Assembly: GCA_005884305.1 (NCBI GenBank)
Contig: VAYL01000058.1
Location: 11,551-25,432 of the forward strand
Source: Actinomycetota bacterium
GTDB lineage: Bacteria > Actinomycetota > Thermoleophilia > Solirubrobacterales > 70-9
Direction of reading: 5' to 3'
DNA length: 13,882 bases
The translations under genes and the position numbers were made by a program. The notes under the pieces were generated by a model. It saw only the letters and a list, made by a program, of their open reading frames with translations. It had not been told where the DNA came from and did no database searches. This document shows, in pieces, positions 1 through 7,579 of the stretch (positions are counted from its first letter, which is position 1; each line of letters starts with the position of its first letter).

Positions 1-747
1 GAACCACACCGCGGCGCGCAGCGATGCGACGGAGCCCGCGCTGCGAAACGTCTACCGCAGCGGCGCCGTGAACGAGACGAACAATCTGACGAGCGTGCCG
101 ATCATCGACCTGCGCGGGCCGGATCCCGGCGCCTTTCACGACGCATACCGGTCGTTCACGATCCGCGCGCGGCTCGAGCAGCAGGAGGGGCACTTCCCCA
201 AGAACCACGTGATCTGGTTCGGGCAGACGCCGCTGATCGGCGATCCGCGGTACACGACGGAGGGTCTCGAGGCGATGGACCGCTGGCTGTCGGCCGTGGC
301 GCGTGACCACCGCGACATCTCGCTGACCGCCAAGGTGGCGCAGGATCGACCCGGCAACGTCCACGACCGGTGTTCGTCCATTCCGGGTGTGGAGCACGTC
401 TCGGTTCCGGGCGTCGGGCCGGTCTGCAGGCTGAAGGAAGTGCAGACGAGGTTCGGTACGCCGGCGACGGTCGCGGGCGAGAGCATCAGAACCGATCAGG
501 AGAAATGCCAGCTCAAGCCGCTTCGCCGCAGCGACTACTACCCGGAGCACTTCACGAACGCGCAGTGGCGGGCGCTGAATACGGCGGGCGCGGCGTCGAC
601 CAGCGCGGCACGATGCCGTGGCTCACCTACCAGGAGCCCAACGGCGACGTCGTCTATGGGGGCAAGCGCCTCGGGGATGCGCCCTCGGGGTCCGGGACCG
701 GGTGGACGAGTAGCTCGTTCGCCTCGTGGCGTCACGCCGGCGGTTGA
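1..747 (+). pseudogene. DUF6351 family exported protein, 3' part, frame-disrupted
   Basis: The reading frame is open from the left edge (codons from base 2), so the gene begins outside the window. It reads RNVYRSGAVN, then VPIIDLRG, a FTIRARLEQQEGH stretch, MDRWLSAVARDH, DRPGNVHDRC and EKCQLKPLRRSDY. This order of blocks fits what I remember of the C-terminal third of DUF6351 proteins, a family of about 700 residues related to alpha/beta hydrolases; its substrate is unknown to me. After ALNTA (ending about base 586) the frame is lost. The expected ending resumes in another frame from about base 592 as GVDQRGTMPWLTYQEPNGD and stops with TGA at 745-747. The family usually has a short FPxGVCDW-like stretch at the join, which is absent here. 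A deletion with length 1 modulo 3 would explain both observations. It may be a real pseudogene or an assembly error. The next hydrolase gene starts 10 bases downstream, so the two are probably co-transcribed. Confidence 0.65.
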
Positions 748-757
748 CGCCAGGGGC

Positions 758-2707
758 GTGGCCGCCAGGCGCAGACGCACCGTTGCCGCCGGGCTCGCCG
801 TCTCGGCCGTCGTCCTCACGCTGATCGCCGCCCCGGCTGCGGGCGCGTGGAAGCCCGAGAAGCCGCGCTACGGAGTCGGCGAGCGCCGCAACGTCCCCGT
901 GACGATGCGTGACGGCACGGTCCTGCGGGCGAACGTCTTCTATCCCACCGATCCCTCCAGCGGGAAGCCGGCGGGCGGCCGGTTCCCGGTGATCATGGTC
1001 CAGACGCCGTACGGCAAGGACACCGTCGGCGCGTTCAGCGGCCAAAACTGGCGCCGAGGCCGGGACCGAGGCGGGCCCGCTCCCCTACTTCATCAAGCGC
1101 GGCTACATCGACGTGGTCGCCGAGGTGCGCGGCACCGGCGACTCGCACGGCACGTTCGGGCTCTTCGACCCCGTGCAGGGACGCGACGGCGCCCACCTCG
1201 TTCGCTGGGCTTCCGACCTGCCGAATTCCAACGGCAAAGTCGGGCTCTACGGGCCCTCGTACATGGGGATCGACCAGTTCCTGACGGCGGAGAACCTCGG
1301 GCCCCACTCGCCGCTTCGAGCGCTGTTTCCGATCGTGGCCGCGAACGACATCTACCGCGACACCGCGTTCATGGGCGGGATACCCGACGGCGAGTTCGAC
1401 CTGCTCGTCGTGTTCACCATCTTCGGCGGGCTGCACATCATCAACCCGGCGATCGAGAACCCGACCGACCTCGCGGACCTGATCAAGGTCGAGAGCGAAC
1501 ATGTCCCCGGGCTTCTCTCCTACAACGCAAAGCAGACGATCAACGTCCTCACAGGAGGCAATCAGCCATACGCCGGTCGCTACTGGCGCCAGCGGAGCCC
1601 TCGGAGCATGCTCGACTCGGTCGTCCGCAACCGGATCTCCAGCGCGGTGGGCCGATGAACTATTCCGGGCTCCAGAACCTCTGGCGCGGGCGCGACACCG
1701 CGGCGCCCATGCGCCCCGACCAGCGGACCACGGGCCGCTACCAGCTGCTCTTCGGTCCCTGGTACCACCTGGATGCCGGCGCCGGGATCGGGATCTACCC
1801 GATCGAGCTGGCGTGGTTCGACCACTGGCTGAAGGGCAGGCGGACCGGGATCGCCCATGCCGGCGGGCCGCTCCACGCCTATGTGATCGGCGGGAACCGC
1901 TGGGTGGACACGGGCAGCTATCCGTTCCGCGAAGGCAAGCCACGGACGCTTTATCTCGCGCCGGGACCGAGCGGAAGCGGCGCGCCCTCGACGAACGACG
2001 GGCGACTCGCCGAGAGCGCGCCCAGCGCGAAGGGTGGCTCTGATCCGATTGCAATCACGGGGGTTACGAGCCCATGCTCGCGCGCCACTGAGCAGTGGAG
2101 CATGGGGGCCCTCGCATACGGCCTCGAGACCGCGCAGCTACCGCCCGATCGCTGCACCGAGGACGACCGGACGATGCAGGTGGGGCCGGGGGCGCTGACG
2201 TACACGACGGCTCCCGTTCAGCACCGGACGGTGGTGGACGGCCCGATCGCCGCCAGGATCTACGCGACCTCCACGCGGCCCGACGTCGAGCTGGTGGCAA
2301 CCGTGGACGACGTCGCGCCGAACGGGACCTCCACCCCGTTGAGCTCCGGCGCCCTGCTCGGCTCATTCCGGAAGCTCGATCCGACACTTACCTGGCGAGC
2401 CCCGGACGGCAAGCCGATTGCCCCGTATCACCCGTACACGCGATCGTCGGCGAAGCCGGTGCAGCCGGGCAAGGTGACCCGCTACGACGTCGAGATCTTT
2501 CCGACGCTCGCCGAGCTCGCGAAGGGCCACCGGCTGCGACTCACGCTGACGACCTCCGATACCCCACACCTCCTCCCCAACCCCAAGCAGGCGTCGAACC
2601 TGGCGGGCGGGATCTACATGGTGCAGCGAAACGCCGCTGCAGCGTCATACCTGGAGGTCCCGCTGGCCCGAGCGGGCGCGTTCGAGCCGTGCCATTTGTG
2701 CCGCTGA
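758..2707 (+). pseudogene. CocE/NonD-type S15 family hydrolase, exported, twice frame-disrupted
   Basis: GTG at 758 begins a clear signal peptide: four arginines, a hydrophobic core and an APAAGA cleavage region near residue 30. No strong ribosome binding site is seen. The mature part has the X-Pro dipeptidyl-peptidase/CocE plan: MRDGTVLRANVFYP, VRGTGDSHGTF, the nucleophile elbow GLYGPSYMG (Ser codon 1257-1259), GPWYH carrying the expected catalytic His (codon 1766-1768), AWFDHWLKG, and the C-terminal jelly-roll (VDGPIAARIYA to AGGIYMVQRN). Such enzymes hydrolyse esters or amides with acyl or X-Pro groups; the substrate here is unknown. Three frames must be joined: 758 to about 1043, about 1044 to about 1640, and about 1640 to 2707. 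The first break fits one extra A in the AAAA run at 1044-1047. The second lies where the family has its GGWFD-type motif with the catalytic Asp; that motif is missing. If real, the protein is dead; if a sequence error, the intact length would be roughly 660 residues. Confidence 0.8.
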
Positions 2708-2744
2708 GGCGGCAAGCACTCTCCACCCACACTCGAGCTTTTTG

Positions 2745-2761
2745 CCCCTCCGGGTGAGGGG
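2745..2761 (+). terminator. Possible hairpin after the hydrolase gene
   Basis: CCCCTC and GAGGGG form a perfect 6-bp stem around CGGGT, 37 bases after the hydrolase stop. The run of five T lies before the stem and not after it, so this is not a canonical intrinsic terminator. It could be a U-less actinobacterial terminator or chance. Confidence 0.25.
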
Positions 2762-2837
2762 TTAGCTTCCGCGCATCGCGCTCATTCCGACCAGCTGGCG
2801 GATTCGTGGCCGTGTTGGCCCGGCGCTGTGGCGCGGC

Positions 2838-3821
2838 TTGCTCGTCGCTGCGCCCGTCGGGATCGCTGCGCTGGTCGAGCTCGAGCTCGGGACGCCGTCC
2901 ACCGGGGCGATCACCATCGGCGCCTCGATCACCGGGTTCGTCGCCTTTGACGCGCCCGCGCGGACGCGCTTCTGGTGGCAGCTCGGCGTCGCACCGCTGG
3001 TCGGTGCGATGGCGGTCCTCGGCGCCGTGACCGGAGACTCCGCAGCCACGGCGGTCCCGACCATGGTGGTCGTCGCCGCCGCCGGCGCCATGTGCCGGAC
3101 CGTGTCGCCGCGGCTCGCGGTCGCGGCGATCAACTGCGTGCTGGCACTCCTCATCGCGCAGGGCCTGTCGCTGGAGATCGGCGACACGCCTCAGATCCTT
3201 GTCCTCGGCGCGGCCGGGGCTCTCACGCAGGCGACGCTGTCACTCATCGTGGCGCTCACCGAGGGCCGGCTCGAGCGCCCCCGCTTGATCGCGGGCGCCC
3301 GGGATGCAGCGCTGACGGTGCGCGCAAACCTGTCGCTCTCGTCACCGAGCTTGCGCCACGCGATTCGGTCCGGCGGAGCCCTCGGCGCGGCCGTTGGCGC
3401 CTATCACGTACTCGACCTCGGACCGCATGGGTACTGGATCCCACTCACGGTCCTCTTCGTGATGACCTCGGGTCGTGCTGAGACCTACCAGCGAATCTGG
3501 ATGCGCGCGGCGGGAACCGCCGCGGGACTCGCGGCAGCCACCGGCCTGGCAGTGATCACCGATGGCCACATCGCGGCCAACGTCGCCCTCCTGACCATCT
3601 CGGCGGCCGTCGCCTACGCGATGTTGAGGCTCGAGTACGCGTTGTTCACGTTCGCGATCACCATCTACATCGTGATCCTCGCTCACGCGGTGGGCGAGTC
3701 GGCGGTGGACGCGGCGGGTGAGCGCGCGCTCGGAACCGCGATCGGCATCGGCATCGTCCTCCTGGCCTTCGGCATCCTCCGCGACCGCGGATCCCCGGCG
3801 CCGTCCATCGCGCCGACGTGA
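2838..3821 (+). CDS. FUSC-family (aromatic acid exporter-like) membrane protein
   Basis: This hydrophobic protein of 327 residues carries two halves typical of the FUSC / fusaric acid resistance-like fold. The N-terminal helices include GAITIGASITGFVAFDAPART near residues 23-43. The C-terminal FUSC_2-like block includes LRHAIRSGGALGAAVGAY and PHGYWIPLTVLFVM (about residues 172-209), then AETYQRIWMRAAGTAAG. Members sit in the inner membrane and some export aromatic or other organic acids; the substrate cannot be read from sequence. The start is uncertain. TTG at 2838 is the first ATG/GTG/TTG in frame, but the frame is open from 2766 and upstream codons (RGRVGPALWRG) look like the normal N-terminus of the family, so a rare start (ATT/ATC) or a small sequence error is possible. 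The stop overlaps the start of kup, implying translational coupling. Confidence 0.75.
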   Translation: MLVAAPVGIAALVELELGTPSTGAITIGASITGFVAFDAPARTRFWWQLGVAPLVGAMAVLGAVTGDSAATAVPTMVVVAAAGAMCRTVSPRLAVAAINCVLALLIAQGLSLEIGDTPQILVLGAAGALTQATLSLIVALTEGRLERPRLIAGARDAALTVRANLSLSSPSLRHAIRSGGALGAAVGAYHVLDLGPHGYWIPLTVLFVMTSGRAETYQRIWMRAAGTAAGLAAATGLAVITDGHIAANVALLTISAAVAYAMLRLEYALFTFAITIYIVILAHAVGESAVDAAGERALGTAIGIGIVLLAFGILRDRGSPAPSIAPT

Positions 3822-5737
3822 TGGCGAGCTCCGTCGGATCCAAGGCACGCACCGGCGCCGCCGCCCTAGCGCTCGGCGCCCTCGGCGTCGTCTTCGGCGA
3901 CATCGGGACGAGCCCGCTCTACGCCCTGCAGACGGTCTTCACCGCCGATCACCACGCGGTTCACACGACCACGGCGGACGTCTACGGCGTCGTGTCGCTC
4001 GTCTTCTGGACGATCACGATCGTCGTCTCCGTCAAGTACGTGACCTTCGTCATGCGCGCGGACAACAACGGCGAGGGCGGGATCATGGCTCTCACCGCAC
4101 TGCTCCAGGGCGCCCGGTTCAAGAGTCACAGGGCGAAGATCATCCTCATCACCCTGGGGATCCTCGGCGCGTCGCTCTTCTACGGCGATGGCGTGATCAC
4201 GCCGGCGATCTCGGTCCTCTCGGCGGTCGAGGGCCTGAAGGTCGCGGCGCCGAGCATCGACCAGATGGTCGTGCCGATCACCATCGCGGTCCTTACGGCG
4301 TTGTTTGCGCTCCAGCGATTGGGAACCGGACTCGTAGGCCGCCTCTTCGGCCCCGTGATGGTCGTCTGGTTCATCGTGATCGCGGTGATGGGCCTGGGCG
4401 AGGTCATCCCCCACCCGGAGATCCTGAGGGCACTGCTCCCGAGCTACGGCGTCCGGTTCTTCATCGATCACCCCGGGGTGGCGTTCATCGCCCTGGGGTC
4501 CGTCGTCCTGGCCGTCACCGGCGCCGAGGCGTTGTACGCCGACATGGGACAGTTCGGACGCTCACCGATCCACCGGGCGTGGTTCTTCTGCGTCTTTCCG
4601 GCGCTGACGCTCAACTATCTGGGTCAGGCAGCGCTCATCGTCCACTCCCCGGGCACGATCCGTAGCCCGTTCTATCTCCTGGTTCCCGATTGGGGACAGC
4701 TCCCGATGGTCATCCTGGCGACCCTGGCGACGGTGATCGCGTCCCAAGCCGTGATCTCCGGCACCTTCAGCGTCACCCGCCAGGCGATGCAGCTGGGCTT
4801 TCTGCCGCGAATGACGATCCGCCACACCTCGTCGCACCAGGAGGGGCGCATCTACGTGCCGGTCGCGAACTGGGCGCTCTTCGTCGCGGTGATCGGGCTC
4901 GTGGTCGGGTTTGGTTCCGCAACCGCGCTGGGCTCCGCATACGGCGTCGCCGTGACCGGGACATTCCTCCTGAACACGACCCTCTTCCTCGCGGTGGCCC
5001 ACCTGCTGTGGCGCACGCGCCGGAGCCTGATCGTGCTCGGAGCGCTGACCTTCGGGACGGTTGAGCTCGCGTTCTTCTCGTCGACCTTGACGAAGGTCGT
5101 CCACGGAGGCTGGGTTCCGCTGGTGATCGCGGCCTGCGTCTTCACGGTCCTGACGACCTGGCGCCGGGGACGGGAGACGATGGTGGAGAAGCGAGCCAGC
5201 AAGGAGGGGTCGCTGGAGGAGTTCGTCCGGGCGCTCAAGTCCAAGCGATCCGAGATCGACCGCGTCCCGGGCACCGCCGTGTTCCTGAACGCCGATGCGA
5301 GGACGACGCCGATGGCGCTGCGGGCCAACCTCGAGCACAACCGCGTCCTGCACGACATCGTCGTCGTGTTGACGGTCATTGTCGATCGAGTGCCACACGT
5401 CCCCGAGCGCAACCGCCTGGATGCCGACGACCTGGGCGACCCCGATGACGGGATCACGCTCATGAGCGCGCGCCTCGGCTATCACGACACCGCCGACATC
5501 CCGGCGCTGTTGCGGTTGGCCGTCGAGGACGGCCTCCTGGAGCGCGAATGCGATCTCGACCAGGTCTCGTACTTCGTCTCCCGAACGGCCCTGGTGCGCG
5601 GCACCACCACCCGCGGCCTCCTCCGCTGGCGCAAGCATCTGTTCCTGGTGCTGTGGCGCAACTCGGCGAGCCCGATCGAGTACTTCCGCCTGCCCGAGAA
5701 CCGCACCGTGACGGTCGGCGAGGAGATTCAGATCTGA
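3821..5737 (+). CDS. kup: KUP-type potassium uptake transporter
   Basis: This 638-residue protein has the family signature GDIGTSPLY at residues 26-34, followed by VSVKYVTFVMRADNNGEGG, GDGVITPAISVLSAVEG and about 12 hydrophobic segments up to about residue 455. A C-terminal cytoplasmic domain of about 180 residues follows. Length and domain order are those of Kup/TrkD, which takes up K+ with H+ across the cytoplasmic membrane and works when K+ is scarce or pH is low. ATG at 3821 shares its A with the TGA of the upstream FUSC gene, and an in-frame GTG at 3818 directly precedes it (GTGATGG). No separate Shine-Dalgarno site is seen, so translation is probably coupled to the FUSC gene. The gene looks intact and ends four bases from the convergent TetR gene. 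No K+-responsive riboswitch was recognised upstream, which is expected if it is the second gene of an operon. Confidence 0.95.
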   Translation: MASSVGSKARTGAAALALGALGVVFGDIGTSPLYALQTVFTADHHAVHTTTADVYGVVSLVFWTITIVVSVKYVTFVMRADNNGEGGIMALTALLQGARFKSHRAKIILITLGILGASLFYGDGVITPAISVLSAVEGLKVAAPSIDQMVVPITIAVLTALFALQRLGTGLVGRLFGPVMVVWFIVIAVMGLGEVIPHPEILRALLPSYGVRFFIDHPGVAFIALGSVVLAVTGAEALYADMGQFGRSPIHRAWFFCVFPALTLNYLGQAALIVHSPGTIRSPFYLLVPDWGQLPMVILATLATVIASQAVISGTFSVTRQAMQLGFLPRMTIRHTSSHQEGRIYVPVANWALFVAVIGLVVGFGSATALGSAYGVAVTGTFLLNTTLFLAVAHLLWRTRRSLIVLGALTFGTVELAFFSSTLTKVVHGGWVPLVIAACVFTVLTTWRRGRETMVEKRASKEGSLEEFVRALKSKRSEIDRVPGTAVFLNADARTTPMALRANLEHNRVLHDIVVVLTVIVDRVPHVPERNRLDADDLGDPDDGITLMSARLGYHDTADIPALLRLAVEDGLLERECDLDQVSYFVSRTALVRGTTTRGLLRWRKHLFLVLWRNSASPIEYFRLPENRTVTVGEEIQI

Positions 5738-5741
5738 TCCA

Positions 5742-6338
5742 CTAGGCGGGATCCGCGAACAGCCCCGCCCACGCACGCGCCATCGCATCGATGAGGGCCC
5801 CCCGGGGGGCTTCCGGGTTGTCCATCCACCAGAGCACGAGCGACGCCATCCCCATGCTCATCAGCTCGGCGAGGGGCTCCGCCTCCTGCGCGGGGATCCG
5901 CGCGCGCCCGACGGAGCGGATCACGTCGGCGAGCACCTCCCGGGCCCGGGCGTGGACCTCGCGCCGGACCGCCTGCACCTCTGGACCGCCTCCCGAGTCC
6001 CGGAAGAGCATCCTCCACGCGTAGGCGTGCGCCTCCACGTATTCAAGCCAGCGGTCCAGGATCGCCCGGAGCCAGTCGCGGAGCGAGCCCTCGGCTGGCG
6101 CGTCACCCACGAACGTCGGCAGGTCATCGCGGTGTCGCCGCAGGAGCGCGAGATACAGGTCCCGCTTGGAGTCGAAGTGGCGATAGAGCACGGGCTTGGT
6201 CACCCCCGCGGCGGCCGCGATGTCGTCGAGCCGCGTCCCGTCGTAGCCGGCTTCCCCGAACAGATGGCCGGCCGCCGCGACGATCAACTCCCGCCGCTCC
6301 GCGACCGGCAGCCGCCGCCTCTCCCCCGTCGCAGCCAT
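5742..6338 (-). CDS. TetR/AcrR family transcriptional regulator
   Basis: The protein has 198 residues. Its N-terminal helix-turn-helix spans about residues 16-60: RRELIVAAAGHLFGEAGYDG, then TRLDDIAAAAGVTKPVLYRH and FDSKRDLYLAL, a close match to the TetR_N pattern. The rest is an alpha-helical ligand-binding and dimerisation domain (LRDWLRAILDRWLEYVEAHA, then AWRMLFRD) of unknown ligand. The start ATG (6338-6336) is immediately next to the 18-bp palindrome at 6339-6356, so the gene probably represses itself and the divergent cupin gene. With no room for a ribosome binding site if transcription begins within the operator, the mRNA may be leaderless. It converges on kup with four bases between stops, and a 5-bp inverted repeat (GATCC at 5736-5740, GGATC at 5749-5753) spans that junction. 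Confidence 0.92.
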   Translation of the reverse strand: MAATGERRRLPVAERRELIVAAAGHLFGEAGYDGTRLDDIAAAAGVTKPVLYRHFDSKRDLYLALLRRHRDDLPTFVGDAPAEGSLRDWLRAILDRWLEYVEAHAYAWRMLFRDSGGGPEVQAVRREVHARAREVLADVIRSVGRARIPAQEAEPLAELMSMGMASLVLWWMDNPEAPRGALIDAMARAWAGLFADPA

Positions 6339-6356
6339 AGTTACTGAAGAGTAACT
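6339..6356. promoter_or_regulatory. Candidate TetR operator (18-bp palindrome)
   Basis: AGTTACT GAAG AGTAACT has perfect 7-bp arms around a 4-bp centre. It lies between the divergent TetR (start 6338, minus) and cupin (start 6410, plus) genes and touches the TetR start codon. A second perfect 8-bp palindrome, ACTTAAGT, overlaps its right end at 6354-6361. TetR-family regulators commonly bind palindromes of this size in such divergent spacers. A TAACGT at 6364-6369 may be the cupin -10 element, but no good -35 is visible. That this regulator binds this site is inferred from position and symmetry. Confidence 0.7.
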
Positions 6357-6409
6357 TAAGTGCTAACGTACCGGAGACGACGAGGAGGCAACCAGGCGGA
6401 GGTCGCGCC

Positions 6410-6959
6410 ATGACGACCAGCACCAGCACGACTCAGACCACCGACGGGCGGCCGGCGGACGCGCCCAGCGACGGCAGCGGGCTCGAGAGAGTCACCGACC
6501 CCATCCACCGCGTCGCGTTCGGATTCGAGCCGGGCGACGGGTTCATGTGGGGCCATACCTGGTTCGAGCCGGGCGGCTTTCTCCCGGAGCACTTTCACCC
6601 GTCGCTCGAGGAGCACTGGGAGGCCGTCGAGGGAACGCTAAGGGCGCGATCTGCGGCCCGGGGATGGGCCAGTGGTCGTGGCTCGCAATGTCCGCCATGC
6701 GCTGAGAAACGACAGCGGACGTCCCGCGCACGGCCGCGCGAAGGTGATCCCCGGCGGGCGCCTAGAGGAATTCCTGACCGAGGCCTCGCGCGCCGCGCAG
6801 GAGGGGCTCTTCAACGAGCGCAACCTGCCGACGAGCCTGAAGGGCGCGCTGTGGCTCGCGAAGTTCGCATACCGGTTTCGGGACGAGACCGTGATGTGCT
6901 CACCGCCGCCGGCGCTCCAGCGGATCCTGCTGCCGCCGATCGCGCGCCTGGCTCGCTAG
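6410..6959 (+). pseudogene. Cupin-domain protein, frame-disrupted
   Basis: ATG at 6410 follows a good Shine-Dalgarno site (CGGAGG, 6397-6402) by seven bases. Residues 55-75 match the cupin motif 1 rule G(X)5HXH(X)4E(X)6G exactly: GGFLPEHFHPSLEEHWEAVEG, with H61, H63 and E68 as likely metal ligands. After GTLR (about base 6643) the frame is lost; the continuation lies in another frame from about 6645: RDLRPGDGP, VVVARNVRHALRNDSGRP, KVIPGGRLEEFL and a helical tail, ending with TAG at 6957-6959. The resumed part contains H-x3-N of cupin motif 2. The second frame has a TAA at 6639-6641, so it is not an independent gene. A deletion with length 2 modulo 3 removing a few residues between the two cupin motifs would explain the break. 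Intact, it would be roughly 185-195 residues. Its position opposite TetR suggests repression by that regulator. Substrate and reaction are unknown. Confidence 0.75.
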
Positions 6960-6969
6960 CCGGGCCGCT

Positions 6970-7497
6970 CTAGCCGGGCGCGAGGTTGTCGTTCAGCGTG
7001 CAGCCGAGCGTGTCGCCGTCGTGCCAGGTCGTCGTGACCCGGCACCGCTTGCCCGGGTCGAGCCAGCGCTCGGGATGGCGCGTGCTGCGGTCGCGACGGG
7101 TCTTCAACACGATTGAGAGATCGATCACGGTCTGGTAGGCGTGGCTCGTGTCGGTCCCGGTCACCCGGCGGCTGTTTGAGTACGCCGGATGGCCCTTCTT
7201 GCGATCCATGTCTCCGTCGGCAACCCGTATCTGATCGGTCTTGTCGTACAGGGCGCCCTGGCTGACGATGTAGCGAACGCCGAATCGGGTCGAGCAGTCG
7301 TTCACCTTGACCCCGTACTTGATCACGGTGCCGGTTCGAGACGCGCTCGTATGGATGTGGCACCTGCCGCCGCGGTTGGTCTGCGCGGTGAGGTTGAGGG
7401 CGGCCGCGGGCGTGGCGAGCACGGCGGCGACCAGCCCAATCAAGGCCACCGGCAGCCCGCGCGATAGGCGAGCGATCCTCCGCCCCTCTCCAACCAT
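6970..7497 (-). CDS. Small exported protein of unknown function, four cysteines
   Basis: I do not recognise the family. The 175-residue product starts with arginines, then LPVALIGLVAAVLATPAAA, a convincing signal peptide with cleavage near residue 33. The mature part of about 140 residues is polar and basic and holds four cysteines (in RCHIH, NDCST, KRCRV and LGCTL), enough for two disulphide bonds. Tyr, Thr and charged residues are spread evenly, as in a beta-rich secreted domain. There is no lipobox, no wall-anchor motif and no further transmembrane segment. The start ATG (7497-7495) lacks a strong Shine-Dalgarno site. The gene converges on the cupin gene with 10 bases between stops and lies 82 bases downstream of soxR on the same strand. 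High third-position GC supports coding. Confidence 0.6.
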   Translation of the reverse strand: MVGEGRRIARLSRGLPVALIGLVAAVLATPAAALNLTAQTNRGGRCHIHTSASRTGTVIKYGVKVNDCSTRFGVRYIVSQGALYDKTDQIRVADGDMDRKKGHPAYSNSRRVTGTDTSHAYQTVIDLSIVLKTRRDRSTRHPERWLDPGKRCRVTTTWHDGDTLGCTLNDNLAPG

Positions 7498-7515
7498 CGC
7501 CCGTCGATGCTAATC

Positions 7516-7530
7516 CCGACGGATCGTCGG
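7516..7530 (-). terminator. Hairpin between soxR and the secreted-protein gene
   Basis: CCGACG GAT CGTCGG is a perfect 6-bp inverted repeat with a 3-base loop in the 82-base gap downstream of soxR. It lacks a following T run in either direction. It could end soxR transcription, or it could be a protein-binding site upstream of the secreted-protein gene. Confidence 0.3.
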
Positions 7531-7579
7531 CGCGCCGCTTCGATTGGATGGAGCCTCAGCGGATGCGGCCGGTTGAGCT

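Noticed and set aside
1035..2054. Long minus-strand ORF opposite the hydrolase (339 codons)
   Set aside because: Composition is Arg/Ser/Asp-rich with no family match; it is the mirror of well-conserved plus-strand coding sequence in a GC-rich genome.
68..2707. A single 879-codon ORF as a fused protein
   Set aside because: Its middle parts (about 590-757 and 1045-1650) read as Arg/Pro/His-rich noise, while the conserved protein blocks in those stretches lie in the other frames. It is two genes joined by frame breaks.
4562..5788. Minus-strand ORF of 408 codons opposite kup
   Set aside because: It lies over an intact kup gene and has the biased His/Asp/Arg/Gln-rich composition of an antisense shadow.
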